A stretch of 64,000 nucleotides of DNA, from positions 1 to 64,000 of the forward strand of contig CBDEVQ010000096.1 in NCBI GenBank assembly GCA_965243605.1. The letters are read 5' to 3'. Positions 35,850 to 45,485 of this stretch are shown piece by piece. Under the pieces are notes generated by a model, which saw only the letters and a list, made by a program, of their open reading frames with translations, searched no databases and had not been told where the DNA came from. Made by a program: the position numbers and the translations under genes. How positions within the stretch are numbered: the stretch's first letter is position 1; every line of letters begins with the position of its first letter. The stretch is from JBMYYR01 sp965243605. GTDB taxonomy: Bacteria; Bacteroidota; Bacteroidia; Flavobacteriales; CAJXXR01.

Positions 35850-36899
35850 ATGGTGTTAAATTTAAAATATACAAAAGGTGTAAAGTGGATAATCCACTTA
35901 TTGTTTTGGTATATCGTATGGCAGTTTTATTTCTATTTTTTTAGTTTTAATACCACTAACTTATCTTATGTAAATTGGTTTTCTACCATACTAATACCAG
36001 TGACCTGCTTTGTAACCTACACCAATATTTATTATTTACTTCCTCAATATTTAACTCAACAAAAGTATAGCCTTTTTGTATGGTATAATTTGTATGTACT
36101 TGTTGGTGCAGCTTATAGTATTACTATATTAATTTATGTGGGGTTTATATTCCGAACCGATTTTAATCTAGAACATCTTCCACCTTTAAGCAAAAGTTTG
36201 CCTTTTATTTTAATAAGTGTTTATCTTATTGTTTTTGTGGTGGTGGTATTTAAATTACAGCGTATAAACCTTAAAGCATACAATCAAAATAAAATATTAG
36301 AGAATACAACTTTAGCAAGTCAATTAAAGCTTAAAGAAGAGGAACTAAAGGTTTTGAAAATGCAAATCCATCCACATTTTCTATTTAATACACTCAATAC
36401 AATTTATGGTATGGCATTAAAGAAGGATGATTATACGCCAGAACTTATTCTTAAATTATCGGATTTGTTGGATTATATTTTATATCAAATAGACCAACCA
36501 TATGTTCATGTATCTGATGAAATAAACCATGTAAAGAATTATATAGAATTGGAACGTGTAAGGTTTGGAGATGCGTTATGTGTTGATACTAATTTTGAGA
36601 ATATAGAAGATCTTAAATTGCCACCGATGTTTTTGATTCCTTTTATTGAAAATAGTTTTAAGCACGGAAAACATATTCAAGGGATATTAACCGTAAACAT
36701 GCAGACACGTATTCGAAATGGATATTTTTACTTTAACATATCGAATTCGGCAGGAAAATCTAATGATAGAAATGCAGGTATTGGATTAGAAAATATTAAA
36801 AAACGACTCTTGTTGTTATACCCTGATAAACATAAACTTTCTATTGTTCACAATGGGAATGAATTTAATGTTGAATTGAAAATCTATATAAATGACTGA
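35850..36899 (+). CDS. LytS-type sensor histidine kinase
   Basis: This 349-residue inner membrane sensor has four hydrophobic segments in the first 135 residues. A short coiled coil (about 140-172) follows, then a His_kinase domain with the phospho-acceptor region MQIHPHFLFNTLNT (His176 in PHFLFN). The HATPase part includes FIENSFKHG and GIGLENIKKRL. It has no dedicated extracellular sensor domain, so the membrane part presumably detects the signal. Its end overlaps the LytTR response regulator by 8 bases, confirming the pair. Confidence 0.93.
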   Translation: MVLNLKYTKGVKWIIHLLFWYIVWQFYFYFFSFNTTNLSYVNWFSTILIPVTCFVTYTNIYYLLPQYLTQQKYSLFVWYNLYVLVGAAYSITILIYVGFIFRTDFNLEHLPPLSKSLPFILISVYLIVFVVVVFKLQRINLKAYNQNKILENTTLASQLKLKEEELKVLKMQIHPHFLFNTLNTIYGMALKKDDYTPELILKLSDLLDYILYQIDQPYVHVSDEINHVKNYIELERVRFGDALCVDTNFENIEDLKLPPMFLIPFIENSFKHGKHIQGILTVNMQTRIRNGYFYFNISNSAGKSNDRNAGIGLENIKKRLLLLYPDKHKLSIVHNGNEFNVELKIYIND

Positions 36900-37596
36900 T
36901 GTAATAAAGGCAATAATTGTTGATGACGAGCAAATTGCAAGAGAAATTCTGGAGGTTTATTTATCAAAAATTCCACATATAGAATGGTGTGGTAGTTTTG
37001 GAAATGGAATAGATGCGGTTGCATTTACAAAGACTGAACAAATAGATTTAGTGTTTTTGGATATTCATATGTCAGAATTAAATGGGTTTTCTGTAATTGA
37101 TATTTTATCAAATGATATTAAGGTCATTTTTACAACAGCTCATAGAGAATATGCTTTAAAAGGTTTTGAAGTCAATGCTTTGGATTATTTATTAAAACCA
37201 ATTTCATTTGATCGATTTTATAAGTCTGTTCAAAAATATTCAAATTACAAGCAAGGCCATGAATCTATTCAAGGTAAAGGTTTACCGAAATATTTGTTTA
37301 TTCGCTCAGATCGGAAAATGCAAAAGGTGAATTTAGTGGATATATTATATATTGAAAGCTATAGCGATTATGTGAAAATACATACATCTAAAGAGCAGTA
37401 TTTAACTCGAGAAACCATTACCCATATAGAATCTAAACTACCAAAGCATTTGTTTTTAAGATGCCACAGATCTTACATTGTAGCCTTAGATAAAATACAG
37501 GCATATACAAATGAGCACATAGAATTAGACCAGTTGACTATACCAATCAGTAGAAGTTATAAGAATGATGTGGTTTCTTTTTTGGGTCGCTTATAG
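36892..37596 (+). CDS. LytTR-family response regulator
   Basis: This 234-residue cytoplasmic regulator has a receiver domain (about 5-120) with acidic pocket VDDE, phospho-acceptor Asp57 in VFLDIHM, the TTAH threonine region and conserved Lys in YLLKPISF. A LytTR DNA-binding domain (about 135-234) follows, including LFIRSDRKMQKV, ILYIESYSDYVKIHT and FLRCHRSYIVAL. It is translated from an ATG inside the end of the kinase gene. The target genes cannot be inferred; the next gene, a broken MscS channel, is 32 bases downstream. Confidence 0.93.
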   Translation: MTDVIKAIIVDDEQIAREILEVYLSKIPHIEWCGSFGNGIDAVAFTKTEQIDLVFLDIHMSELNGFSVIDILSNDIKVIFTTAHREYALKGFEVNALDYLLKPISFDRFYKSVQKYSNYKQGHESIQGKGLPKYLFIRSDRKMQKVNLVDILYIESYSDYVKIHTSKEQYLTRETITHIESKLPKHLFLRCHRSYIVALDKIQAYTNEHIELDQLTIPISRSYKNDVVSFLGRL

Positions 37597-37628
37597 TATT
37601 TCTAGTATCTTTAATTAAAATTAGTCCT

Positions 37629-38461
37629 ATGAATTTAGATTTAACGCAAGGTTTACATATCGTTGGGTTTATAATAAGTCTGCTAATAATATCTGTATTG
37701 GTTTCTAGAATAATAAGATATGTGTTAATACGGATTATTTCTAAACGAAGAACTCAGTCAAATACAAGTTTAAATTTTCTAAAGAACTCAATACGGTTTA
37801 TAACAATTGTAATGGCCTTTATGGTCATTGTTCTGTCTGTACCTATGTTCCGTAATCAGGCTAAATTTATTTTTTCTGGAGCGGGAATTTTAGCGGCCAT
37901 AATTGGTTTTGCTGCAAAAGATGCTATTTCTAATTTAGTTGCCGGAAGTTTTATTGTCATATTTAAACCCTTTAGAGTTGGCGATTATGTTAGATTAGAC
38001 AATAATAGGGTCGGTATAGTCCAAGATATTACATTAAGGCATACGGTAATCAACAATTTTGAAAACAAACGTTTAATTATACCCAATTCAATTATAAGTA
38101 CCGAATCTATATTAAACCATAGTATAGAGGATTCTTATATACTTAGTTTTAATAATTTTAGAGTTGGATTTTAGCAAATTTAGATTTAGCAAGAAAAATC
38201 ATTCAAGAAGAAGCAAAAAAACTCCCGAATATATCAACAGACTACCAACCCGAAACCCATGTGGTTAGTAAAGATGAAATAGAAGTTAGAGTTGTTGATA
38301 TTAATGAAAGTTTTATTCATTTAAGAGCTTACGTATGGTTAAATAACCCTTTAGAAGAGTTTAAGATTAAATGTGCTTTAAAAGAAGCTATTCATAAACG
38401 TTTTGTTGCTGAAGGTGTAGATTTACCAATTCCGAGACGCATTGTTATTAAAGAAGATTAA
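37629..38461 (+). pseudogene. MscS-type mechanosensitive channel, frameshifted
   Basis: The first part (37629-38174, 181 residues) has an N-terminal membrane helix pair and the MscS core: FIFSGAGILAAIIGFAAKDAISNLVAGSFIVIFKPFRVGD, VGIVQDITLRHTVI and LIIPNSII. It then stops at TAG 38172. In the -1 frame the rest of the domain continues from about 38162 to TAA 38461 (ANLDLARKIIQEEAKKLPN, VHLRAYVW-like segment, IPRRIV). Adding one base around 38168-38172 would give VGF-x-ANLDLA, a normal family sequence, so a one-base deletion is likely. The total would be about 277 residues, typical of small MscS channels. Either a true pseudogene or a sequencing error. Confidence 0.85.
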
Positions 38462-38477
38462 CTTGTATAAATGATAA

Positions 38478-38508
38478 AAGTCTTTAAGGTTAATAACCTT
38501 AAAGACTT
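38478..38508. terminator. Hairpin after the MscS gene
   Basis: AAGTCTTTAAGGTTA and TAACCTTAAAGACTT are perfect 15-base arms around a single base, 17 bases after the stop at 38461. A T tract is weak (CCACAATCCTT), so it may act together with other factors. Confidence 0.6.
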
Positions 38509-38655
38509 CCACAATCCTTAATATAATTATTGATTTTGTTTAATTACCCCACGTAATAAACCTTTTATTAGATAGTTCAAAGTAACCGATTTATTGGGGA
38601 AAAATGTATAGGGTAATCGCTGATTTGCATAGGGTGAAAACACCCTTTTTTAGTA

Positions 38656-39960
38656 TTACATTTCTTCAATAAGAAAAACTAAGCCATTTGCAGGACAAGT
38701 GACCGATATATTTGTTGATGTTAGTTGTGAATTTTGAATTCCTAATTTTTGTCCACCACTCGCCGAAATAACATAGATTAAAGAAGCGGTAGATTCTGTA
38801 TGGTCTCCTGAATTTCTAATATAACCATTGGCTGTTCTTGGTCCTATAGTACTTCCATTTAAGGTAAGTTGTAAAGCTGAACTTGTACGTAATGAGGTTG
38901 TAGCAGCAACCTGATTTTGCGTAATGGTTACTTTGTAGGTTCCTGTATTGGTAAAGGTAATACCATCATTTGCTACGGTATACTTCGTTAAATCGTTAGA
39001 GGTTATGGTTCCTGAGCTTGTATTAATCCAAGTAAAAGGAATTGTACCTGTATTTAAGTTGGTTGTTGTAGTATTGGTAACTTGTATAAATGCTCTTGCA
39101 GAAACACTTCCTATAGGTCCTTTAATATTCAGCTTTAGATTCCAAGTTCCACTTTCTTTAATATATAAGTCTCCATTAGAGATGTTTAAATATTCATCGC
39201 CATCGTCTCCAACCGAATTTACCGGAGTAGAATTTCCATTAAAGCGAGCAAATTTTGGAATTTTATTAGAAACCTTAAACCACGCTACAGCTCTACCTCT
39301 TGCTCCAGAATTAGAGATTGACGTTCTAAAATTGATGACATCTCCAGTTGTAAATTCTATAGGGGTAGATAAGGTATTTAAAGCTCCAGAACTTGCGCTT
39401 GCTGTAGCTAATCCAGATGTTGCTGTTGTAATTGTATTGTTTTTATAAACGGTTACTTCTGCACTTCCATTATCTACCGTTAAACCTACAGCAAATAATT
39501 TACAAGTTGATGGAATAATTAAACCATTAGAAGATGTACCTCCGTTACCAAAAGAATATTGGTAAGTGGTACTTACAGTTAGAGTCCCATTTTCTTCGGC
39601 ATAGATTGGGAAAATAGTCTCATGCCCTGAAATTTCAAAAACACTATCGATATACGTTTTAATACTTTTTTGGCTAGCAGTATTCGTGTCACTTTCCTGT
39701 TGTAGATGTACGTCTGTAAGGATGTTATCTATTATGAGTGTCTTTACATCATTAGAGTCAAAATTGATATGAACAAGGTTACCATTGGTTAATCCAACAT
39801 AGTAAGTTTTGTTAATAGTGTCTAAATATAAATCTCCTTCTGAGGCTGATTTATTGGATTGAATTTGGTTGATTTCAGTATCTGTATAATATTGCCCAAG
39901 TACGTTTAAAGGTAAGCAATAGAACACTAGGAAGAGTATGGTTATGATGCTTTTTCTCAT
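38656..39960 (-). CDS. Secreted fibre-like / C1q-TNF-like protein
   Basis: This 434-residue protein has the signal peptide MRKSIITILFLVFYCLPLNVLGQ. A short segment GDLYLDTINKTYYVGLTNG and IKTYIDS come first, then a low-complexity serine/threonine/alanine region. A GDDGDEYLNISNGDLYIKE segment and a KGPIGSV piece follow, like the collagen/tail-fibre modules of phage and Bacteroidota proteins. The last about 150 residues have the strand pattern of a C1q/TNF-like jelly roll (YKVTITQNQVAATTS, LQLTLNGSTIG, VFLIEEM). No T9SS domain or enzyme motif is seen. A trimeric adhesin or fibre tip is possible but unproven. Confidence 0.6.
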   Translation of the reverse strand: MRKSIITILFLVFYCLPLNVLGQYYTDTEINQIQSNKSASEGDLYLDTINKTYYVGLTNGNLVHINFDSNDVKTLIIDNILTDVHLQQESDTNTASQKSIKTYIDSVFEISGHETIFPIYAEENGTLTVSTTYQYSFGNGGTSSNGLIIPSTCKLFAVGLTVDNGSAEVTVYKNNTITTATSGLATASASSGALNTLSTPIEFTTGDVINFRTSISNSGARGRAVAWFKVSNKIPKFARFNGNSTPVNSVGDDGDEYLNISNGDLYIKESGTWNLKLNIKGPIGSVSARAFIQVTNTTTTNLNTGTIPFTWINTSSGTITSNDLTKYTVANDGITFTNTGTYKVTITQNQVAATTSLRTSSALQLTLNGSTIGPRTANGYIRNSGDHTESTASLIYVISASGGQKLGIQNSQLTSTNISVTCPANGLVFLIEEM

Positions 39961-40123
39961 TGTGTAATAATTAATAGAACAAAGGTAATGACATCTATTT
40001 TATCATGACCTATACCTCTTAAACTATGAGAAGAGGGGAGTACGTTCTTCTTAAATAAATTGGTTTATGGTTGTAACAATTTTAAATTTAGTCTTTTTGA
40101 TATAAATAACGGTGTTTTTCATG

Positions 40124-40220
40124 AAAAAAAGTTTACTCTAATAAAAATGAGTAAACTTTTATGAATTGATAGAAGCTTCATTCAAAGTTGATTAACGTTC
40201 CTTATGCTTGTTGTGTAACC
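40124..40220 (-). terminator. Terminator and shared 3' tail of the Ycf48-like pair
   Basis: On the minus strand AAAAGTTTACTC and GAGTAAACTTTT form a stem around a T-rich loop, followed by a T run (plus-strand A run 40124-40130), ending transcription from 40279. The flanking sequence to 40220 (TATGAATTGATAG, then TTAACGTTCCTTAT) recurs with the terminator of the GAPDH gene at 45394-45480, so this is also a dispersed 3' element. The remaining 39961-40278 gap holds no gene. Confidence 0.75.
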
Positions 40221-40278
40221 TACTTTATTAAGAATAATGACATCGTCAAAGTATAAGAGTCAATATTTTCAGATTGTT

Positions 40279-41466
40279 TTATTGAACGACAACTTTAGTA
40301 GACCCCATTCGGTATTCACCATATATACGGATATAATATACTCCAGACGCTAAATTTCCTTTTATAAATAAAAATGCATTATCGTTTTCTTTTTTAAAGT
40401 ACGAAGATCCTAGGTTTTTTCCATGAGCATTATATAGTACCCATTGAGGATTGGTCATTTTTTTTTGCATTTGAATTTTAGATGTATGGACAATAGGAGT
40501 AGGATATATATTAATATCTGAAGGTTGAAATGGTAGAATATTTAAAGCGGTATCTGTAGAATATTTTATAATTGTACCACCAGAAGCACAAGCCCACCCA
40601 TTATTTTCATCGGTAAAATCAACAGATACTATATGCTTATTACTGGCAAGTGTATTGGAATAGGGAACCCAGGTCTCCCCACCATTTAAGGTGTAGGCCA
40701 TTTTACTATGCCGTCCAACAGCCCATCCATAATTGGGATTTACAAAATGTATTTCTTGGAACCACTCTGTAATATGACTTTCTTGTGACGTCCAATTTAA
40801 GCCTCCATCCTCTGTTTTAAATATTAACCCATCTTCTCCACAAATCCATCCTAAGCTTTCATCTAAAAAGACAATATCTAGAATTGATTTATCTGTAATA
40901 TTAAGATTTGTCCAACTGGCTCCACTGTCGGTTGTTTTATAAAAGACTCCAATACCTCCAATAAACCCTACGGAATCATTAGTAAAACTGATTACACCTA
41001 AATAATCATTTTGATTCATGGATTTATCCATCCATGTTTCGCCATTATCTACCGTTTTGTATAATATACCTTCACGTCCGCAAACCCACCCAATAGAATC
41101 GTTTATAAAAAAGATAGATTCTAAATCTTCGGTTGTATTAATGGTTTTGCTTACCCAAGAATCCCCTTGGTCTTTTGATTGTATGAGTGTTCCATTAACC
41201 CCTACAATCCATCCTACGCTATCGTTATAAAAATGGACTTTCCAATATTTTTCTGAACTAGGAGATGGAACATCATACCAATTTAGCCCACCATCGTTGG
41301 TTTTTTTTATAGTTCCATAGTTTCCAACAACAATTCCAGTTAAAGAATCAATAAATTCAATCCCTTTTAAACTAGTAAATGTTCCACTATTTTGATTGGT
41401 CCATTGCGCTGTTCCATTATAAGTACATAGAATGGAGATTATTATGGTATATAAAATTGTTTTCAT
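40279..41466 (-). CDS. Ycf48-like beta-propeller with T9SS type A sorting domain (copy B)
   Basis: This 395-residue secreted protein has the signal peptide MKTILYTIIISILCTYNGTAQ. It contains seven or so repeats of the Asp-box/Ycf48 type (KKTNDGGLNWYDV, QSKDQGDSW, KTVDNGETW, KTTDSGASW, KTEDGGLNWTS, YTLNGGETWVPY) alternating with IGWVCG/GWAVGR segments. The end is a T9SS domain (INIYPTPIVHTSKI, ASGVYYIRIYG). It is a close paralogue of the gene at 41526-42713, and the two differ mainly in the first half. The Ycf48 fold is known from photosystem assembly, but in Bacteroidota such proteins are surface proteins of unknown ligand. Confidence 0.82.
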   Translation of the reverse strand: MKTILYTIIISILCTYNGTAQWTNQNSGTFTSLKGIEFIDSLTGIVVGNYGTIKKTNDGGLNWYDVPSPSSEKYWKVHFYNDSVGWIVGVNGTLIQSKDQGDSWVSKTINTTEDLESIFFINDSIGWVCGREGILYKTVDNGETWMDKSMNQNDYLGVISFTNDSVGFIGGIGVFYKTTDSGASWTNLNITDKSILDIVFLDESLGWICGEDGLIFKTEDGGLNWTSQESHITEWFQEIHFVNPNYGWAVGRHSKMAYTLNGGETWVPYSNTLASNKHIVSVDFTDENNGWACASGGTIIKYSTDTALNILPFQPSDINIYPTPIVHTSKIQMQKKMTNPQWVLYNAHGKNLGSSYFKKENDNAFLFIKGNLASGVYYIRIYGEYRMGSTKVVVQ

Positions 41467-41525
41467 GGATTAATCGTATTACACTGTTTAATAGATGCTA
41501 AGTGTCCTTAAAGTTATTTGGATTT

Positions 41526-42713
41526 TTATTGAACGACAACTTTAGTAGATCCGAAACTATTTTCACCATATATACGGATATAATATACTCCAGACGCTAA
41601 ATTTCCTTTTACAAATAAAAATGCATTATCGTTTTCTTTTTTAAAGTACGAAGATCCTAGGTTTTTTCCATGGGCATTATATAATACCAATTGAGGATTG
41701 GTCATTTTTTTTTGCATTTGAATTTTAGATGTATGGACAATTGGAGTAGGATATATATTTATATCTGAAGGTTGAAATGGTAGAATATTTAAAGTGGTAT
41801 CTGTAGAATATTTTATAATTGTACCACCAGAAGCACAAGCCCACCCATTATTTTCATCGGTAAAATCAACGGATACTATATGCTTATTACTGGCAAGTGT
41901 ATTGGAATAGGGAACCCAGGTCTCCCCACCATTTAAGGTGTAGGCCATTTTACTATGCCGTCCGACAGCCCATCCATAATTGGGATTTACAAAATGTATT
42001 TCTTGGAACCACTCTGTAATATGACTTTCTTGTGACGTCCAATTTAAGCCTCCATCCTCTGTTTTAAATATTAACCCATCTTCTCCACAAATCCATCCTA
42101 AGTTTTCATCTAAAAAGAAAATATCAAGAATTGTTTTATCTGTAATATTAAGATTTGTCCAGTGTTCTCCATAATCGCTTGTTTTATAAAAGGTTCCAAC
42201 GCTACCAATAAACCCTACAGAATCATTAGTAAATCTGATAACTGCTAAAAAATCATTTTGATTCATGGATTTATCCATCCATGTTTCGCCATTATCTACC
42301 GTTTTGTATAATATACTTTCAGGGCCACAAACCCACCCAATAGAATCGTTTATAAAAAAGATAGATTCTAAATCTTCGGTTGTATTAATGGTTTTACTTA
42401 CCCAAGAATCCCCTTGGTCGTTAGATTTAAGAAGTGTACCATTAGCCCCTATAATCCACCCAATGCTATCGTTAAAAAAATGGACTTTCCAATATCTTTC
42501 AGAACTTGGAGATGGAACATCATACCAATTTAGCCCACCATCGTAGGTCTTTTGTATAGTTCCATTATATCCAACAACAATTCCAGTTAAAGAGTTTATA
42601 AAATCAATCCCATGAAGGTGATTAAATGTTCCACTATTTTGATTGGTCCATTGTGCTGTTCCATTATAAGTACATAGAATGGAAATTATTATGGTATATA
42701 AAAATGTTTTCAT
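41526..42713 (-). CDS. Ycf48-like beta-propeller with T9SS type A sorting domain (copy A)
   Basis: This 395-residue protein is the same length and architecture as the neighbour at 40279-41466. It comprises a signal peptide ending NGTAQ, Asp-box propeller repeats (KTYDGGLNWYDV, KSNDQGDSW, KTSDYGEHW, KTEDGGLNWTS) and a T9SS type A domain with GSTKVVVQ. Residues from about 215 to 370 are almost identical in both, while the segments around the first two repeats and the last ten residues differ. The 59-base gap and matching upstream ends show recent tandem duplication, with the same transcription direction and probably one transcript. Confidence 0.82.
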   Translation of the reverse strand: MKTFLYTIIISILCTYNGTAQWTNQNSGTFNHLHGIDFINSLTGIVVGYNGTIQKTYDGGLNWYDVPSPSSERYWKVHFFNDSIGWIIGANGTLLKSNDQGDSWVSKTINTTEDLESIFFINDSIGWVCGPESILYKTVDNGETWMDKSMNQNDFLAVIRFTNDSVGFIGSVGTFYKTSDYGEHWTNLNITDKTILDIFFLDENLGWICGEDGLIFKTEDGGLNWTSQESHITEWFQEIHFVNPNYGWAVGRHSKMAYTLNGGETWVPYSNTLASNKHIVSVDFTDENNGWACASGGTIIKYSTDTTLNILPFQPSDINIYPTPIVHTSKIQMQKKMTNPQLVLYNAHGKNLGSSYFKKENDNAFLFVKGNLASGVYYIRIYGENSFGSTKVVVQ

Positions 42714-42815
42714 GGATTAATCGTATTACACTGTAATTGTCCTTAAAGTTAAATTAATTATCAGGCATTAATATCCTGATAATTAATTTTTAATGAATAT
42801 TATGATTTTTCTGTT

Positions 42816-45206
42816 TTATTGCTTAATTAAGTTTTGTGCGTCGGCAATAATACCATTTATAACCAATACAATTTGGTAGGTTCCAGCAGGGTTAGTAGAA
42901 AGATCAATTTGGATGGTTGATTCACCTTCTCCACTAATCATATAATTGCTAACCACATTATGATTCATATTATAGACCATTAATACAGCTGTATTTACCC
43001 CTTCTGATAATTTAGTGCAAATTTCAGATATTGAGGTTGTTGGATTTGGGCTCACACTACAAATAATACCTTCGGTTACCACAATATTTGTACGGTCATA
43101 ATCTTTATATTTATCCGAATCTGTAATGACCTCAAGTTGAAGTGCTTTAGATTCTTCAGCCGTTAAAGTTATATTTTTACCACTATATAATAGGTTTCCA
43201 TCGCAATCGCACCAATTGTATTGGGCATTTTCTCCAATATCTTCTGCTAATAAATTAACATCTGTTCCTTTTAGTATTAAAACATCCGACCCCGAATTGG
43301 CTGTAAACAGATCTCTAGAAGATCGTCTAATTTCGTAATGTTCTGAACCTAATACGTTAGGATTTCCATGAAACCTTTGAGAAAATCTGAATGTATAGTT
43401 ATCATGAACAACTTCTGTTCTAAGGAAGTTTATTTTTGGAGTAACCTTTAACCTTTCATGGCCTTGTAGTTCAAAATTTGGTATGGTAACGTTGGTTTGT
43501 GTAACAACAACTGCACTTTCAATAGTTTTATGAGGAGTAAGCCCTATGACGGGATTCGTGATTATATGGGTATATAATTCTGTAGGTAATTCATAATATA
43601 CTTCAGCTTCATTTAATAGGTTTTGATCTGTAATGATATCAAAATCAAAATGGTCTGCATTGTTTTGGATGTTTTCGATTAAAAACCCTTTGAAAAATGT
43701 AATGTCTCCATTATACTCTGTTTCAGCCGGTTCATTTTCATCAATAAGTTGATAATTAAGAACGGTTAAATTTCTTACAACCACATTATTATTATATATC
43801 CAAATGTCATACGTTTCAGAATGTAGAGGGTCGCTCGCATCAACCCCATCAATTTTAGCCAATAAACAGGAGCTAATACTTGCACCTGAAGGAAGGTCAG
43901 GCATATTAGAATAAGACCAAGGCATGGTTAAAACTGTGGACTGTCCAGGTTGAAGTGCGGGAATATTTAATGTTCCGATGGTTCCTTTTGTATCTGGGTT
44001 AGATATTCCCGTCCAATTGTCAGGCCAACCTTGCCATGTGCTAGGTGTTGCCCAGTAAACCGTAACGGTTTCGTTCCCTGTGCTTGGAGCACAACCATCA
44101 TTTTTAATTCTTAATTTAACACTTGGGTCTCCCCATAATGGGTGATTAAATGTTGGGTTTTGGTGTTCATCTGGGTTTCCATAACTATTATTTCTTATCC
44201 AAAGATCGGGACTGTTATCATACACTGTTGTTGTCCAATTTGGTTCCCCAAAATAATCTTCAGGATTATCTCTCATGGCTAAATCAAAACGTTCGTAGTA
44301 TACGTCTTCTAGATATTGAAGGTTAGAAGGGTCAAATATTTTATCTATTTGTCCAGGAGTAAATATTATTGGACAATATGTATTTTGAAAACTTCCACCA
44401 AAAATAGACATTATGTTATTGGTTGGTGGCGGTGGAGATTGAGGCCCAGTGTATTGACAATTAGTATTAACATAGTTTGTGACATTATTATCGTCTGGGC
44501 TATAAGTTAATCCTTCATCTAAAGGCGTATCACAAACATAATCTCCAGTAGTTTCACATTGAGATTCTATTTCGGGAGATCCTCCTAGAGCGGCGTTTTG
44601 TCCATGATTGGTATGGTATAACCCAAGGCAATGATCTAATTCATGTGCTAATAAAGGGGGGGAATTATAAACTTTATAATAGTTCAATACAACTCTTTTA
44701 GAAGGGATAGTTCCTGAATCTCCTCCTAAACTTATATTGGTCTGATTAGTGATTGGATTTATCTTCACAATTGTGTTAACAAAAAAAAGATCGATAGCGT
44801 CGTTATCTAATGAATATTGATTCAATATCACGCTAGCCTGATAATTTGGATTGTATTGAGGGTTTATATAAAAATTGGTATTGTCAATGTAATCATAACC
44901 TATAGATTTAAATCTGATATTTGTTGGGTAAAAAGAATGCAAATCATTGATTCGGTCTGCTATATAACTTTGTATTGAGGTGATGGTTGGATCACTAGGT
45001 GCAAATTCTCCGTTATCTTGCCGAAAAAAGTGGAAAAACAATCTATAGGTAATACATTCAGGCGGGTTTTCTATAAGAGGACCTTGTGTTATTCCTTGAG
45101 AGAAATCAGCAGGTTGTGCAGAAGAATTGGTCCCGCAATACTCATTAACTTGAGCTTTTAGTGATAACATCATTCCTAATGCTATCCAAGTGATAGTACG
45201 TTTCAT
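42816..45206 (-). CDS. Secreted M43-like zinc metalloprotease with T9SS sorting domain
   Basis: This 796-residue exported protease has a signal peptide ending LSLKAQ. Residues about 50-310 hold a pappalysin-type zinc-binding motif HELDHCLGLYH (His188, Glu189, His192, His198) and a downstream NNIMSIFGG Met-turn. Several beta-sandwich regions follow, and the C-terminal 75 residues form a T9SS type A signal (CSVSPNPTTSISEI, LSTNPAGTYQIVLV). It is likely released to the surface or medium to cleave proteins. The peptidase motif is complete. The substrate is unknown. Neighbouring secreted propellers may bind similar environmental material, but no functional link is shown. Confidence 0.87.
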   Translation of the reverse strand: MKRTITWIALGMMLSLKAQVNEYCGTNSSAQPADFSQGITQGPLIENPPECITYRLFFHFFRQDNGEFAPSDPTITSIQSYIADRINDLHSFYPTNIRFKSIGYDYIDNTNFYINPQYNPNYQASVILNQYSLDNDAIDLFFVNTIVKINPITNQTNISLGGDSGTIPSKRVVLNYYKVYNSPPLLAHELDHCLGLYHTNHGQNAALGGSPEIESQCETTGDYVCDTPLDEGLTYSPDDNNVTNYVNTNCQYTGPQSPPPPTNNIMSIFGGSFQNTYCPIIFTPGQIDKIFDPSNLQYLEDVYYERFDLAMRDNPEDYFGEPNWTTTVYDNSPDLWIRNNSYGNPDEHQNPTFNHPLWGDPSVKLRIKNDGCAPSTGNETVTVYWATPSTWQGWPDNWTGISNPDTKGTIGTLNIPALQPGQSTVLTMPWSYSNMPDLPSGASISSCLLAKIDGVDASDPLHSETYDIWIYNNNVVVRNLTVLNYQLIDENEPAETEYNGDITFFKGFLIENIQNNADHFDFDIITDQNLLNEAEVYYELPTELYTHIITNPVIGLTPHKTIESAVVVTQTNVTIPNFELQGHERLKVTPKINFLRTEVVHDNYTFRFSQRFHGNPNVLGSEHYEIRRSSRDLFTANSGSDVLILKGTDVNLLAEDIGENAQYNWCDCDGNLLYSGKNITLTAEESKALQLEVITDSDKYKDYDRTNIVVTEGIICSVSPNPTTSISEICTKLSEGVNTAVLMVYNMNHNVVSNYMISGEGESTIQIDLSTNPAGTYQIVLVINGIIADAQNLIKQ

Positions 45207-45393
45207 ATGTAAATAATTAGTTAATAATTTTATAGGAGGCTAATTCCACAGAAATACCATGGAATTATGAAGAGATAATACATTACTGTATGTTTAATCT
45301 CTTATTAATGGATTGATAATTAAGTTAATAGAGTAGAGTAAATACTAAGGTTAGTATGTTTTGTTAGAATAAAATATTCGATTTTTTTTTACA

Positions 45394-45480
45394 TAAAAAA
45401 AGCTTACTCTAAAAAAAGAGTAAGCTTTTATGAATAGATAGAAATGTCTATTAAGAGTTAATAAACGTTCCTTATATTTG
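45394..45480 (-). terminator. Terminator of the GAPDH gene, shared 3' element
   Basis: The minus strand has AAAAGCTTACTCTTTTTTTAG followed by AGTAAGCTTTTTTT (45394-45430), a strong hairpin with a T tail just after the GAPDH stop at 45486. The flanking bases to 45480 (GAATAGATAG, AAACGTTCCTTAT) match the region after the Ycf48-like genes at 40161-40220. Confidence 0.85.
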
Positions 45481-45485
45481 TTATA

